In this document: positions 11,165 through 24,200 of the stretch, piece after piece
Numbering within the stretch: position 1 is the stretch's first letter
Layout of the letters: the number at the start of each line of letters is the position of its first letter
Program-made: the position numbers and the translations under genes
DNA from: Zea mays
Lineage: Eukaryota > Streptophyta > Magnoliopsida > Poales > Poaceae
Direction: 5' to 3'
Length of the DNA: 64,000 nucleotides
Assembly: GCF_902167145.1 (NCBI RefSeq)
Contig: NC_050104.1
Span: 110,619,849-110,683,848 of the forward strand
Notes under the pieces: generated by a model
Told to the model about the DNA's origin: nothing
The model's input: only the letters and a program-made list of their open reading frames with translations
The model's database searches: none

Positions 11165-12084
11165 CATGTATCCTCCTAGCATAGTAGCACGCCTGGTAGG
11201 GTAATGTGCTCTCGGGTGGCACGGACCTGTTCATGTAGTGGAAGACTCCGTGAGAACGGTTGACATATGCAAGGGTTAAGTGCTACATATGTCGTGTGGT
11301 TAGAGATCCCTAGCTAGGTATAATCGGTTCGAATCGTCGTTGCTCCTCGGTTATGGAGACTCATCCCGGTGACCATCATTGTAGTTAGCAAGTGAAATAA
11401 GAGTATGGATAAAATGCAGCTAGTATAAGTCAAGTGCTTGAACTTGATTAGGCAAATCTAGATTCAGATAAATATCTAACTTGTGAAATAAAACTTGGCT
11501 TAGGGATCAACTGGTAGTAAGATTTTCTGCCAAAAAGGGTCTTCGATAATTGATAAGCTTTACCTTGAGTCCCAAAATCCAGCATACCCTTGAGAGTCTT
11601 TTCTTTAGTCGGGTAAGTCTTGCTAAGTAATTGCATACTCAGGGTTTTATTCCCTATGTTGTTGCAGGGAGGATTCTTGTTATCTTTAGCTCCTAATAGT
11701 TGCTTCGTGAGGAGGCCTTGAAGATTTTAATGCTTAGTGTATTTCTTATGGAAAGGCTTCACCTTTCCCAATTGTGTATTAAGTCATGCACTTTGGGCAC
11801 TATCAGGACTTGTCATAATTACAACTCTTTCTATGATGTAAAACTTGAGATTTGGAATTGTAAAATATGTTTTGTAAAGTCTTCCGCTCTATCTTCAAAG
11901 TGTGTATGTATCAAATGTGATTACTGTAATGTACATGTTATGTGGGAGATCCTTGGGATGATGAGTTCAAGTTGATGAACTCGATAGCCTTGCTAAGTTA
12001 CCCGATACACGTGCACAGTCATCTGATGTCGTTAATGGCAAAGATTGGTGCATGTGGGCCTGATAACTTGGGAGGGATGTCACA
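11165..12084 (+). mobile_element. Gypsy (Tekay-like) LTR remnant, right piece
   Basis: The 3' part of a chromovirus-type LTR on the plus strand. It shares its layout with the LTR at 56607-59949: a TTCGAATCGT word followed by a GGAGACTC/TGAGACTG word, an AT-rich stretch, then a TTGCAGG-type word followed by a GAGGACAT-like block. It ends near 12084 in GATGTCACA. No coding sequence is visible in it. Homology was judged by eye on scattered words, so the exact end is approximate. Confidence 0.55.
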
Positions 12085-12189
12085 TTTTCCCTGTAAAATA
12101 ATGTAAATGAGTGGTAACTATTAACCACAATTGTTGCTCAATACTTTACAGCATGATTGGGATTCTAGTTATCCATCAATGGATCTTAC

Positions 12190-13305
12190 CACAAGGAAGA
12201 TATGAACGTCTCCATTAGCAATTTTAAGAGCCAAGCCCTCAATAATAGTTGTTTTACCAACACATGCTTCACCCAACAGAATTGGATTTCTTTGTTCGTC
12301 GGCATATAATCTGAACTACTCTTTCGATCTCCTTGTGACCAATAATAGGATCAATTAATCCTCCACTTGCTCGCATAGTCAAATCCACACAAAACTGAGC
12401 TAGTGAACTCTTCTCTAAAATGACAAATAAAACAAGTCAATTTTTACAATCAACTCTATCACCAAGAATAGTGGAATAAACACCAATAAGTTCAACCTCT
12501 TACCTTTCTTTTTATTTGAATACTTGACAATTGCAGACTTACCAGCTCTTGCGGCAGACCTCTCACGTACTTTGGAAGGAGATAACCCCACGAGCTCTCT
12601 ACCATCTTTAGCAAGCTCTCCTTGGATTTAGTTAAGTGTCTGTTTTTTGAACTGACTTGGATATGCTCCTAAGCTACAAGGATGCAGTGGACCGGTAAAA
12701 CACACTAATAATGAAAAGCAAAATAGGAAAGTTTCATCTACTTTTCTCTACAACAAACACAAGTTTCTTTTGAGAGTTTAATCAACTACATCCAGTTATT
12801 GCTACTGGTTGCTAGCTGTTACATTTACAACTGCCAGGCTGCTGAATTTGATATGTCGCTTGTTGCCTACAGAGCTTATTACCTGATTGCTCTAGTTGCA
12901 AGTAACTAAATGCATTTGTTGTCAGTTGTCACATTCCAAAGGAGTCTGATTGCTTACTTATCAAGTTATTAGAGACTAAAAAAGGTTGGTGTCTTGTTGC
13001 TAATTAGCCATATTATTGTGATTTATATACCATTGACCAAACATGATGGAAAATAGCAGAGTATGTAATAGAAGATTACCACCAACCTCTTGAGGATTCT
13101 GCTGGTGGTGGGATCGTCTAGGTCGAAGACGCCGAGAGAATTGTGCTCCGGCAAGATGAAGTTGCAGCCAATTATCCTCGTCCTCGAGAACTCGACGACA
13201 ACCTCGAAGACCCACTTGCGCGCGTTCGTGGCCAACCCGATAGCCGCTTGCGCAGGCCCGATCCTACCCAGAGCGTCGTGGCACACCTCTCGCGTGCTCT
13301 CCTAG
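12190..13305 (-). pseudogene. ClpD-type Hsp100 (ERD1-like) gene fragment, disrupted
   Basis: Three exon-like pieces in order on the minus strand encode the N-terminal part of a chloroplast ClpD/ERD1 chaperone. Piece 1 (about 13305-13075) has a Clp N-domain sequence with GPAQAA, CNFILPEH and FDLDDPTTSR. Piece 2 (about 12626-12504) has GELAKDGREL and a lysine-rich end. Piece 3 (12414-12190) begins the first AAA+ domain with GGLIDPIIG and IICRRTK. Normal-looking splice signals remain: GTAAG donors after pieces 2 and 3 and an AG acceptor before piece 3. The copy is broken: a frameshift lies just before Walker A, which reads GEACVGKT instead of GEAGVGKT. The transit peptide and everything after the first Walker region are absent. 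Retained introns argue against a processed copy and for capture or duplication of genomic DNA. Confidence 0.75.
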
Positions 13306-15120
13306 TGAGGGGGAAGTGGAGGCTAACCGAGGGTGGCTCACCATCGAGTAGAGGTTCATGTCTCGAGGTAGACGGCAGGGAACTGCGATGACGACGAACG
13401 GTGGCGTATGTTGGACGCGGTTCTTCTTGGTAGTGTCCTCGCGTAGGGCCCGGTGTAGCTTTGGCCCTGGTCTTGCGTCTACCGCGGCGGCGTAGCTGCT
13501 CTACGGCTCCTCCCTTTTCCTCTCAGACAGCGGCGGTGTGGATGGAAGGGGGCGCCGACGATGGGTGCGACATACAGAGTTTATTTGGTAGCATGGATGG
13601 CAGGCACAACACCTGTGGATCGTGGGTGTGGGCTCGAGGATGGAAGGGGGTGCAGATGGCGACGTGGGGAGAAGGCTGAAAGGTGGGCACGGATGATGGG
13701 GGCATCGACGACGAGGGTGATGGGGCAACACCAATGTTGGGGCGATGTTGGGCGACAACCACGATGGGGACATTGCGTTGCTGACGGGAGGGGGCGGAGA
13801 TGGCGGTCCTCAGCGATGTGATGCGGGAAGGGCATGAGACCGAGGCACCGGGCATCATGCAAGGTGGGAGATGGGGCGGGCGGGGGTAGGATGGCCTCTT
13901 CTATCTTCACCGCCGGCGGCGGGGCTTGGTCCTCCTTGATCGTGCATCCGGCAAGCGTCGGAGGTAGGCATATTATACAGGACGTCACCAACCATCCGCG
14001 CGCATCCGTCGCTTGCCGCACATGGCGGGGGTGGTTGCTGGCGCCACACGGATGAGGATGTCGCGGCTTGCGCGGCATTCGGCTGGGCTGCACGGATCGG
14101 TGCAACCGGTGGAGGGGGAGGCAGAGCATAGGTGCGGATGGTGCGGCATGCAGCTTGTCGAGCGCGGAACATCTGCTGGCACGTGCTCTTGCGCGGAGGG
14201 AGAGGCGGGTCCACCATGCGACAGGACGCACGAGCACGGGTGTGGATGGCACGGTATGCGGCTGGCTATGCGTGCAGGGGCCGAGTAGGGGCATGGCAGG
14301 AGCCCGCCGTCGGTCGCTGCTCTCCTGGCGTGGGAATGCCACCAGCGATAGAGCCCGCCTTGTTGCGTAGTAGACCTAGCGGCTCAAAGTTCCCCGCCAC
14401 CTCCGTAGCATCCATGGCGAACCTAGGACTAGGATTTGGACTCACGCCACCAGGCGACGTGCCCTCTATTGAAGTGCTGGGCAAACCAGCCTAGCAGCCA
14501 TGCGTACACTCCTGCCGCAAAGCTAAACGCGCCCTCCGCTGAACAGGGCGAAGAAGCCATTATCGATGCATGTAGAACGCCGCCGTCACCTCGTCCCCGC
14601 GCACGACAACACCGGCCCATTGCAGGACCTCCACGTCACGTTGCACGTCCTCCACGGACCACGGCTGGGATCTCCAGTGGGGTGGGGCGACGGACACCGT
14701 AAGGGATGGGGTTTAGGGAGCTAAGCGGGGCGACGTCGTTGGGGAGAGAGCGACAGCGTTGGGGAGAGGGCGGCGGCATGGGCGTCTGGAGGATGATGAA
14801 GAGCGGCGGACAGTGGTGGCTCGAATTTGGAGGCCGAGGTGAGCGACGAAACATGTGGTTTGGGGTGTAGCGCCGATGGAGGGGCATGGATGGGGCGCGG
14901 TGCATGGATGGGATTGCCGATAGCTGTCAGCGGGTGAGGGCGCGAATCACGGACGAAGCAGCGAGGATTGCGTCCTCGACGACTGACAACAGAGCGGGGA
15001 CGCGAACCACAGGGGCGGGGGCATGGTGTAGCAGTGTGTACGCCCACACCGTAGGCTTATAGAGTTGTGTGTGTGTATATATATATACTAGTTAGTTGCC
15101 CGTGCGTTGTGACGGTACAC
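13306..15120. other. GC-rich region without a recognised gene
   Basis: GC-rich DNA with many overlapping open frames on both strands (the longest about 250 codons, minus strand, 13581-14342), none with a recognisable motif or a consistent codon pattern. It lies just upstream, in the ClpD fragment's direction, of that pseudogene. A short minus-strand stretch near 14440-14560 is hydrophobic and aromatic (FAAGVYAWLLGWFAQHF), but no family is recognised. It ends in a TG/TA microsatellite (about 15067-15088) and the word TTGCCCGTGCGTTG. Confidence 0.4.
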
Positions 15121-16284
15121 GAATACTGCTGATAAGAGCATTAATAGTAATCAATTTTGGATCTTTCGTGAGATGTGCTCTCCCGACAGGAGGAAAAGGA
15201 GGAAAGACCCATTCATTTTTTATTCATCAATTAGAACAAAGTAGAAGAAGCAACTAAACACCATACATATTCATATATCAAACCCATATATTGTCTAATA
15301 GCTACACCTGTGGTCAACAAGATGCATTCGTCACCGTCGCCGCTAGCTTAATTCCCTGTGGGTGAGGACAAGGTGGCATTGAGAGATCATTTTAGTTCTC
15401 TGCTCATTATTTTTCCACCCCTTCTGCTCAACACCCCCCTCAGACGTCGAATGTCGCGATTCACCGATGAGCAGGCCAAATCCGAGACTCGCAGAGCACA
15501 TAATATAGATATTGGTGCTGGATTCTAGGGTATTTTTTTTGTTTGTTCCCAATAACACATTGGTGTCGGTCAAAATCGGTCTATTCCCTCAATTTTTCCG
15601 ATTAGCCTTCACCAATATTCAAATTACAAAACATCGAAAACCAGGTTTTATACCATTTTTTACTAGGTCTCGACGGGTCGTTTTTGTAATGCCTATACTC
15701 ATAGTCAGCTCTGGAATAGAAGGTAAATTTATGATTTACATATGTAAAATTTATAATGTTTATCGATGTTAAATTTATACCAGCTATTTGTGCATTTAGT
15801 TATACTTACAGATGTAAAATTTATGAAAAAAATGATACTATTATATGATGACACACATTTTTTCCCTAAACATTGTCATTGTTTTGTTTGTTTTTTGTGT
15901 TTGAAAGTTAAGGTTTATGAGTATATATGCAAAAATATGGTATAATGGCAATATTATATGGTTACAATCATTTTTTGTACATAGCAGGGAATTTTCACTA
16001 CATATATAGTTTTTCTGATGTTTTTATGCATTTTCGTGACCGAGGCATACCTTTGCTTTTAATGTTAATTTTTTAGTTTAATGAGTTTCCTGATGTTATT
16101 AATATCAATCTATTCATTATAATTGCTTAAAGGATATTTTGTATGACTATATGTGCTGAAATCTATGATAAATATAATATGTATGTGTGCACTCAATAAC
16201 ACACAATTTTTTTGGTTAATCCCTTTTCCATATCTTTATGTCTAAATTTACCACGATCATTTTGGTATATCATAACACTCACAG
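15121..16284. other. AT-rich intergenic DNA, no gene seen
   Basis: AT-rich sequence with no convincing open frame, RNA gene or transposon end on either strand. Confidence 0.5.
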
Positions 16285-16749
16285 ATGAAGTCTGTTGACC
16301 GACCACCCATCAATCCTAAATGTATCATAACTGAATCAAGCCAAGAGGTTTTTAGTATGGATATACCACGGACCGCTGCAAATGTTACAAACCAAAACAC
16401 ATCAATAGATGCTACCGATGGATAATCACAGCAGCCGCAACATTGTAATTCCACTCAGCATGAACAAAATATCGGTCTGTCAGTGTCTATAAATATTCGC
16501 AAAGGCATCAAGAGCTCTGTTGGCCGGGGATGCAAATCGCTGGATGACTCTTCGAATCCAAACGACGACAATGACTTCATGCCTCCCCCAAAGGACAAGT
16601 GTCGCGTTAATTCTGATGACCTGTTACGGCCTGCACCGACTTTGAAGAAGAGCAATGATCAAGTCATGCATACTCCAAAGAATTGGTCGCAAAGGTTTGC
16701 ATCTGTTCTTAGATGGAACATAACAAAATCTAGTGAGATATTAGGATAA
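16285..16749 (+). pseudogene. Coding-like fragment of unknown family, one in-frame stop
   Basis: A frame of 155 codons from an ATG at 16285 to TAA at 16749 is interrupted by TAA at 16423-16425. The product would be hydrophilic, rich in Ser, Asn, Asp and Lys, with an acidic block (DDSSNPNDDNDFMPPPKDK) and a tail containing NWSQRFASVLRW. The ATG follows an acceptor-like CACTCACAG. The linker-like composition resembles proteins of large plant DNA transposons, but I do not recognise the family. It is probably a remnant exon of an older element cut off by the gypsy element at 16831. Confidence 0.35.
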
Positions 16750-16830
16750 TCCTACAAAAGATAAAAGATTGTAGTTGAAATTAATCTAATTGTGGACCGT
16801 CCAAACTATCATATCAGACTGTGTGATATT

Positions 16831-19800
16831 TGTCACACCCGGATTTTAGGGGTCCAAAACCTGGCGCAAACATAATCACCAGGTGTGCTGGGACCAAGTC
16901 TCACACATATGATGAATCATGGCACAGGATCTAATGTCACATCTTTACTATATAATAGGAGTTCTATACAAAATAAATAATTAATTACATATAAGGAGAC
17001 AACGGTCCAGCAACCCAAAGTTGACTGGGAGACGACGGCCTAGACCTCTCACGAACTCGCACAGCATCCTCCATGCGCCTTATCCTGTGGTACCTGTTCT
17101 TGACCTGTGGGGGGGTGTGAGACAGCAAGAGTGAGCTCACATACGTTCATCGCTCAACAAGTTATGGGGAATAATGTGCATGAACTCACCAAAGGTGGGA
17201 GCTCATGTGAAGTGTAAGGCTTACCAAAGAGGATGGTTAGAGCTGAGCATTGCTTTTAAAGTTGGTCAAAATTTTATTAGCAGTTACTAAGTATAAGTAA
17301 ATACCAACCCAATTAAGTAGTAGAACAAAAGTAACAACATCACCTGCGATGCAATGCATATGACAAATTGAATTTAGTTCCATAAATTAATCATGTGAGG
17401 GTCCGAGCTGCTCATGACCGTGAGCACGGCTAGTATACCAGTTTTACACTCTGCAGAGGTTGCACATCTTTACCCACCAGTCATGTTACCCATCTGCCAA
17501 GGGATCGTGACTTCCCATACACCTCTACCGAGGAGGCAAGGCAGGGTAACACTACGAGGCCTTTACAAAGTTCCACTAGCTTCAGAAAACCCGCTACGGT
17601 TTATAGGAAGCTCTAATGCAGGGTTCTTGCCTGACCGCCATCGCAGCAAAATCAACCAAGGACCTCCCTACACTGACCACTCCCTTACTGCCCTTGCCCC
17701 TTTCGGGTAAGGTAGTCCTCCACTAGCTTTCCTAATTAATCAGCCAAGGGCGTCCATAAACCCTTGTGGTAGCACTGTTTTCCCGGGTGGTCGCTCCATG
17801 TTCCAATTAACATAATGATCTTATCATGAATAGTAAATAACAACTGATAATAAAAGTGTAATCATGAATAATGTATCTCCATACCCAAAACCACATATAG
17901 CACTAGCAAGTACTACCCAAAAATATTGAGTGGTAAAACAAGGTATAAAGATAGACAAACAAAGGTAACCTATTAGGTCCCATCAAAATTAACCTATGCA
18001 GATCATTATGATTAATTAGAACATGAGTGGGTAAAAGAAGTGATCAAGGGCACAACTTGCCTGGGACTTGAGATTCCAGGTACCACTTGCTCTTCGGATG
18101 GCTCGTAACCTCTCGCTAGTCGTAGCAATACAAACAAACACGGCATAGGCAAAATTAACATTACACCAAACATAAGAATAAACTGCGTAATAATAATCTA
18201 CGTGTCGTTATGAGATCGTGGGATCAAGAACCACTAAATTCGGAGCTACAGTTCAAAAGATACAGTTTTATGAGGTTTTAGGTGTTTAGCACAAAATTAA
18301 TTAGGATATCAATTTTAATATGGCTTTCATGTCAAAACAGTGACACAAAATGATAAACAATAGTACTACAAAATTATAGGAACTGGAATGGATCAATTTG
18401 GACTTAATATAAATTTTATATGAATTATACAAGTTTCTAGCATTTATTTTCTCATTAAAAATCATTTTCTAAATTAATTTCTCCTATTTTCCTGAGTTCT
18501 GGGCTGCACACACAATAACAATGAACCCGGGGTCTAACTCATAAAATTTCTTAAGACTCATTTTCCCCCGCACTGGACGGCGGGTCAATTATAGGGTTTC
18601 CGAGGAGCTCTTTAGGAATTGTGCTGGCCGAAGGGGTACGGGGACGCTACGGCTGTTGGATTAGATCGGAACGGCCGGGATTAAAACAATTCTATCTGAA
18701 TCGGTATGCAATCGCAACCGCCCGATCCGAAACGGACGTACTAGATCAAGACACCGCGAATCGGTATTCCGCCGCCGATCCCAGACGTTGGCTACACATC
18801 TAACGGCTGTGGCACTTCCCCCAATTCCCCATCGGTCTACGGTGGCGCCGCCAGAGGGTCATGGCGGACCATCGCCAGAGACATCACCCAAACACCATAC
18901 GTCGGCCAAAACTCAATCGGCGACGAGTACGCGTAGTACGGAATATGACAACCTCGATTGTAGTTACATACCCGAGAAAGGAGCGTCGATAACCAGCGCC
19001 CACGGCGATAGGCGGATTCACGGTGGACTGGTGGCTCTGGCGAGAAATTAACTCGCCACTCCCGGCTTTCCCGATCCAATTCTTCCGTAGCGTCAATCAC
19101 CAGACTCGGCCAAGTCGCCCGACGCCATGCAGGACACTTGATTGACCCCGAGGTGTGGATTCCGCTGTGGCGGCTATATCCTTCCACACGGCGTGCGGTG
19201 GCGCAATAGATGGCGATGGAGCAGCGGCGGAAACAAAAAGGGGTACCAGCGGCAAGACCGAGGGGAGAGGGGTCCGCTATTTGTAGTTAAGGCGGTCACG
19301 CAGCGCGATAGCTAGCTCATGCGAGAATCTCGGTGATGTCAGTATTCCGCCCACGACCGCGTCGGTAGGAAGATCTACAGTGCAGCTGGCGCGTGGGTCC
19401 CCAAGACAGCGACTCGAAGCGGCTTCGTGTGCGGATGAGAGGAGATCCCGGCGAGGAATTCAGATCAGCCCACGAACTCCGTGCGCATACCATGGCGTTG
19501 ACCGCCCCAGCGCGCGCGGGACCTGTTACGCAGGAGGGGACGGAGCTGACCGCCTGGGCCCGCTTACAAGAGTGAAGCGTGTGACTGATAGCCAGGGCCC
19601 ACACGTCGGGGTGTGTTGCGTTGCAGAGGTGGGAAGAATGGAGTGGCCGCGCGTGTGTGGTTTCACCAGTGGGCCTGCAGCGTGGAATTAGGCCCAATGC
19701 CATTTTTTTCTTTTCTTTATTCTTTCTCTTTTCTTTTTCAGATTTAGATTTTTATTTCTCCTTTTAGATTTCAAATTTAAATTTGAATGTAAGTTATGGA

Positions 19801-20178
19801 TTTGTACTTATATCAAATGTGCCAAATTATATTTGGGGATAAAGAGAATATATTTATGTATATATTCATTCCCTATGTTTTATGTGGTATTCCTTTTCTT
19901 TTCTTTTCTAAATTTCTAGAATTTCCTTTAGATTCTAAATTCCCTTTTGGACTTTAATATATTTCCTGTCATATTATTATTTATTTTTTTATATTGTCAC
20001 AGAATTCACACACAAAAATAATATCCACCATGATGCACAACTTAGTGGTATATATATTTTTATTAATTATTTTTTTATATGGTGTTCACATGAAATGATA
20101 GATAGAGATGACGCACTCATGTATACAAAGGGATGTAATTTTTCTCCTTTTCGATTTTCTTACAAAGTGGGTATTACA
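16831..20178 (-). repeat. Left (3') LTR of the non-autonomous gypsy element
   Basis: The LTR is 3348 bp. By eye it is about 2% different from its partner over the first 450 bp, mostly transitions. It contains GC-rich and AT-rich blocks with open frames, repeated in both LTRs, that I regard as non-coding. Confidence 0.9.
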
Positions 20179-20709
20179 AATCCTACCCCCTTAACAGAAA
20201 TCTCGTCCTCGAGATTTGTAAGAAAAGGGATGTAGAAAGCCATAAGTTTTAAGGAGTTGATTAGGAATGCATGGGTATCTTTTATACCTAGCTACTTATT
20301 ATGTAGGATAAAAGGATAGGTAGGTTAGGGCAAGAATAGCCTGGAGTAAGAAGGTTTATGGTGAATCCTTGTTGGGTGGTAATGCATCTGAAGATCGAGT
20401 TCGTCTTCCTCTCTTTCTTTTTTTACGAGGTTGATCCTTTCCTTCTCCGGTCTTGGCCTCATTGCATCGGGGTTAATGTATATCAGTAGAGATGGGGCAT
20501 ATGGTTGAAACAGTTATAGGTGAAATGGACTATATGATGTAGGTCAAAATCTAGTTTGATGTCAGGTGGGGGTTGATAGATTATACAATCCATCAAGACT
20601 CTATTGGTTGGGTTAGCTCATGATCATGGTGGGATATAACTTAGATCTGATATCATTATTTTGGATTAGATCCTAGTTGTTACTTTAGGATGACATAAGT
20701 AAAGTGGTT

Positions 20710-20787
20710 AGGATAAGATGAATCCTTCAAGATAAGATGAATCTATTAAGATAAGAGAGAATCTTTTAAGATAAGTTGGATCTTATG
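20710..20787. repeat. 19-20 bp tandem repeat, four copies
   Basis: Four diverged units built on AAGATAAGATGAATC, starting at 20710, 20729, 20748 and 20768, inside the element's short interior. Confidence 0.7.
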
Positions 20788-21210
20788 AAGCTAGATATAC
20801 TTTGATGGGGGATAATCTGTGTTGTCTATTTTATAAATATTCTCCCTTATGCCTAGATGTATATGCAGATGCAATTGTAGACATTACTCCACAATTCATC
20901 ACACTCAATCAAAGATCCAAATCATACAAATATCATAAGAACAAACATTCAAGTTCATAGATATCTATAAAAATAGTTTTATTTTTTTCCCTAAGAGTAG
21001 GTCTCCTATTCCTAAAGGTCACTTTAGGCACATGATTTCAAAGTGTGAAATCCATATTTGTCTTTAGAATGAAAAGATAAGAATATTCAGAGTAAAGCGG
21101 AAATAGATGAGAATAGATTAAGAAAAGTTTAGAAAAGAATCAGAGTAGCAAAGGTAAGTAGATAATGGTTGTCCAGTTCTATCTAGGTTTCGTCCTACAG
21201 TCAACATTCC

Positions 21211-21220
21211 TCTGATACCA
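21211..21220 (-). other. Primer-binding site of the non-autonomous gypsy element
   Basis: Minus-strand TGGTATCAGA matches the 3' end complement of plant initiator methionine tRNA and lies four bases inside the 5' LTR. It fixes the element's orientation. Confidence 0.8.
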
Positions 21221-21224
21221 CTTC

Positions 21225-24200
21225 TGTCACACCCGGATTTTAGGGGTCCAAAACCCGGACGCAAACATAATCACCAGGTGTGCTGGGACCAAGTCTCACA
21301 CATATGATGAATCATGGCACTGGATCGAATGTCACATCTTTACTATATAATAATAGTTCTATACAAAATAAATAATTAATTACATATAAGGAGACAACGG
21401 TCCAGCAACCCAAAGTTGACTGGGAGACAACGGCCTAGACCTCTCACGAACTCGCACAGCATCCTCCATGCGCCTTATCCTGTGGTACCTGTTCTTGACC
21501 TGTGGGGGGGTGTGAGACAGCAAGAGTGCGCTCACATACGTTCATCGCTCAACAAGTTATGGGGAATAATGTGCATGAACTCGCCAAAGGTGGGAGCTCA
21601 CGTGAAGTGTAAGGCTTACCAAAGAGGATGGTTAGAGCTGAGCATTGCTTTTAAAGTTGGTCAAAATTTTATTAGCGGTTACTAAGTATAAGTAAATACC
21701 AACCCAATTAAGTAGTAGAACAAAAGTAACAACATCACCTGCGATGCAATGCATATGACAAATTGAATTTAGTTCCATAAATTAATCATGTGAGGGTCCG
21801 AGCTGCTCATGACCGTGAGCACGGCTAGTATACCAGTTTTACACTCTGCAGAGGTTGCGCATCTTTACCCACCAGTCATGTTACCCATCTGCCAAGGGAT
21901 CATGACTTCCCATACACCTCTACCGAGGAGGCGAGGCAGGGTAACACTACGAGGCCTTTACAAAGTTCCACTAGCTTCAGAAAACCCGCTACAGTTTATA
22001 GGAAGCTCCAATGCAGGGTTCTTGCCTGACCGCCATCGCAGCAAAATCAACCAAGGACCTCCCTACACTGACCACTCCCTTACTGCCCTTGCCCCTTTTG
22101 GGTAAGGTAGTCCTCCACTAGCTTTCCTAATTAATTAGCCAAGGGCATCCATAAACCCTTGTGGTAGCACTGTTTTCCCGGGTGGTCGCTCCATATTCCA
22201 ATTAACATAATGATCTTATCATGAATAGTAAATAACAACTGATAATAAAAGTGTAATCATGAATAATGTATCTCCATACCCAAAACCACATATAGCACTA
22301 GCAAGTACTACCCAAAAATATTGAGTGGTAAAACAAGGTATAAAGATAGACAAACAAAGGTAACCTATTAGGTCCCATCAAAATTAACCTATGCAGATCA
22401 TTATGATTAATTAGAACATGAGTGGGTAAAAGAAGTGATCAAGGGCACAACTTGCCTGGGACTTGAGATTCCAGGCACCACTTGCTCTTCGGATGGCTCG
22501 TAACCTCTTGCTAGTCGTAGCAATACAAACAAACACGGCATAGGCAAAATTAACATTACACCAAACATAAGAATAAACTGCGTAATAATAATCTACGTGT
22601 CACTACGAGATCGTGGGATCAAGAACCACTAAATTCGGTGCTACAGTTCAAAAGATACAGTTTTATGAGGTTTTAGGTGTTTAGCACAAAATTAATTAGG
22701 ATATCAATTTTAATATGGCTTTCATGTCAAAACAGTGACACAAAAATGATAAACAATAGTACTACAAAATTATAGGAACTGGAATGGATTAATTTGGACT
22801 TAATATAAATTTTCTATGAATTTTACAAGTTTCTAGCATTTATTTTCTCATTAAAAATCATTTTCTAAATTAATTTCTCCTATTTTCCTGAGTTCTGGGC
22901 TGCGCACACAATAACAATGAACCCGGGGTCTAACTCAATAAAACAATTCTATCTGAATCGGTATGCAATCGCAACCGCCCGATCCGAAACGGACGTACTA
23001 GATCAAGACACCGCGAATCGGTATTCCGCCGCCGATCCCAGACGTTGGCTACACATCTAACGGCTGTGGCACTTCCCCCAATTCCCCATCGGTCTACGGT
23101 GGCGCCGCCAGAGGGTCATGGCGGACCATCGCCGGAGACATCACCCAAACACCATACGTCGGCCAAAACTCAATCGGCGACGGGTACGCGTAGTACGGAA
23201 TACGACAACCTCGATTGTAGTTACATACCCGAGAAAGGAGCGTCGATAACCAGCGCCCACGGCGATAGGCGGATTCACGGTGGACTGGTGGCTCTGGCGA
23301 GAAATTAACTCGCCACTCCCGGCTTTCCCAATCCAATTCTTCCGTAGCGTCAATCACCAGACTCGGCCAAGTCGCCCGACGCCACGCAGGACACTAGATT
23401 GACCCCGAGGTGTGGATTCCGCGGTGGCGGCTATATCCTTCCACGTGGCGTGCGGAGGCGCAATAGATGGCGATGGAGCAGCGGCGGAAACAAAAAGGGG
23501 TACCAGCGGCAAGGCCGAGGGGAGAGGGGTCCGCTATTTGTAGTTAAGGCGGTCACGCAGCGCGATAGCTAGCTCATGCGAGAATCTCGGCAATGTCAGT
23601 ATTCCGCCCACGACCGCGGCAGTAGGAAGATCTACAGTGCAGCTGGCGCGTGGGTCCCCAAGACAGCGACTCGAAGCGGCTTCGTGCGCGGAGGAGAGGA
23701 GATCCCGACGAGGAATTCGGATCAGCCCACGAACTCCGTGCGCATACCATGGCGTTGACCGCCCCAGCGCGCGCGGGACCTGTTACGCAGGAGGGGACGG
23801 AGCTGACCGCCTGGGCCCGCTTACAAGATTGAAGCGCGTGACTGATAGCCAGGGCCCACACGTCGGGGTGTGTCGCGTTGCAGAGGTGGGAAGAACGGAG
23901 TGGCCGCGCGTGTGTGGTTTCACCAGTGGGCCTGCAGCGTGGAATTAGGCCCAATGCCATTTTTTTCTTTTCTTTATTCTTTCTCTTTTCTTTTTCAGAT
24001 TTAGATTTTTATTTCTCGTTTTAGATTTCAAATTTATATTTGAATGTAAGTTATGGATTTGTACTTATATCAAATGTGCCAAATTATATTTGGGGATGAA
24101 GAGAATATATTTATGTATATATTCATTCCCTATGTTTTATGTGGTATTCCTTTTCTTTTCTTTTCTAAATTTCTAGAATTTCCTTTAGATTCTAAATTCC

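Larger units (their letters stand above)
20179..21224 (-). other. Interior of the non-autonomous gypsy element, no gene
   Basis: 1046 bp without any retroviral domain. It holds the polypurine tract at its left end, a 19-20 bp tandem repeat (20710-20787) and the primer-binding site at 21211-21220, four bases from the right LTR. Confidence 0.8.

Noticed and set aside
13581..14342. A 253-codon minus-strand frame in the GC-rich block
   Set aside because: Composition is Pro/Ser/His/Arg-rich without motif, and equally long frames occur on the other strand.
15092..15118. TTGCCCGTGCGTTG word near a TA microsatellite, seen near ends of several grass transposons
   Set aside because: No partner end or target duplication could be paired with it, so no element is called.
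18788..19703. Open frames on both strands inside the gypsy LTR, repeated at 23045-23960
   Set aside because: They lie wholly in LTR DNA, overlap one another on both strands, and carry no domain; their duplication only reflects the LTR pair.
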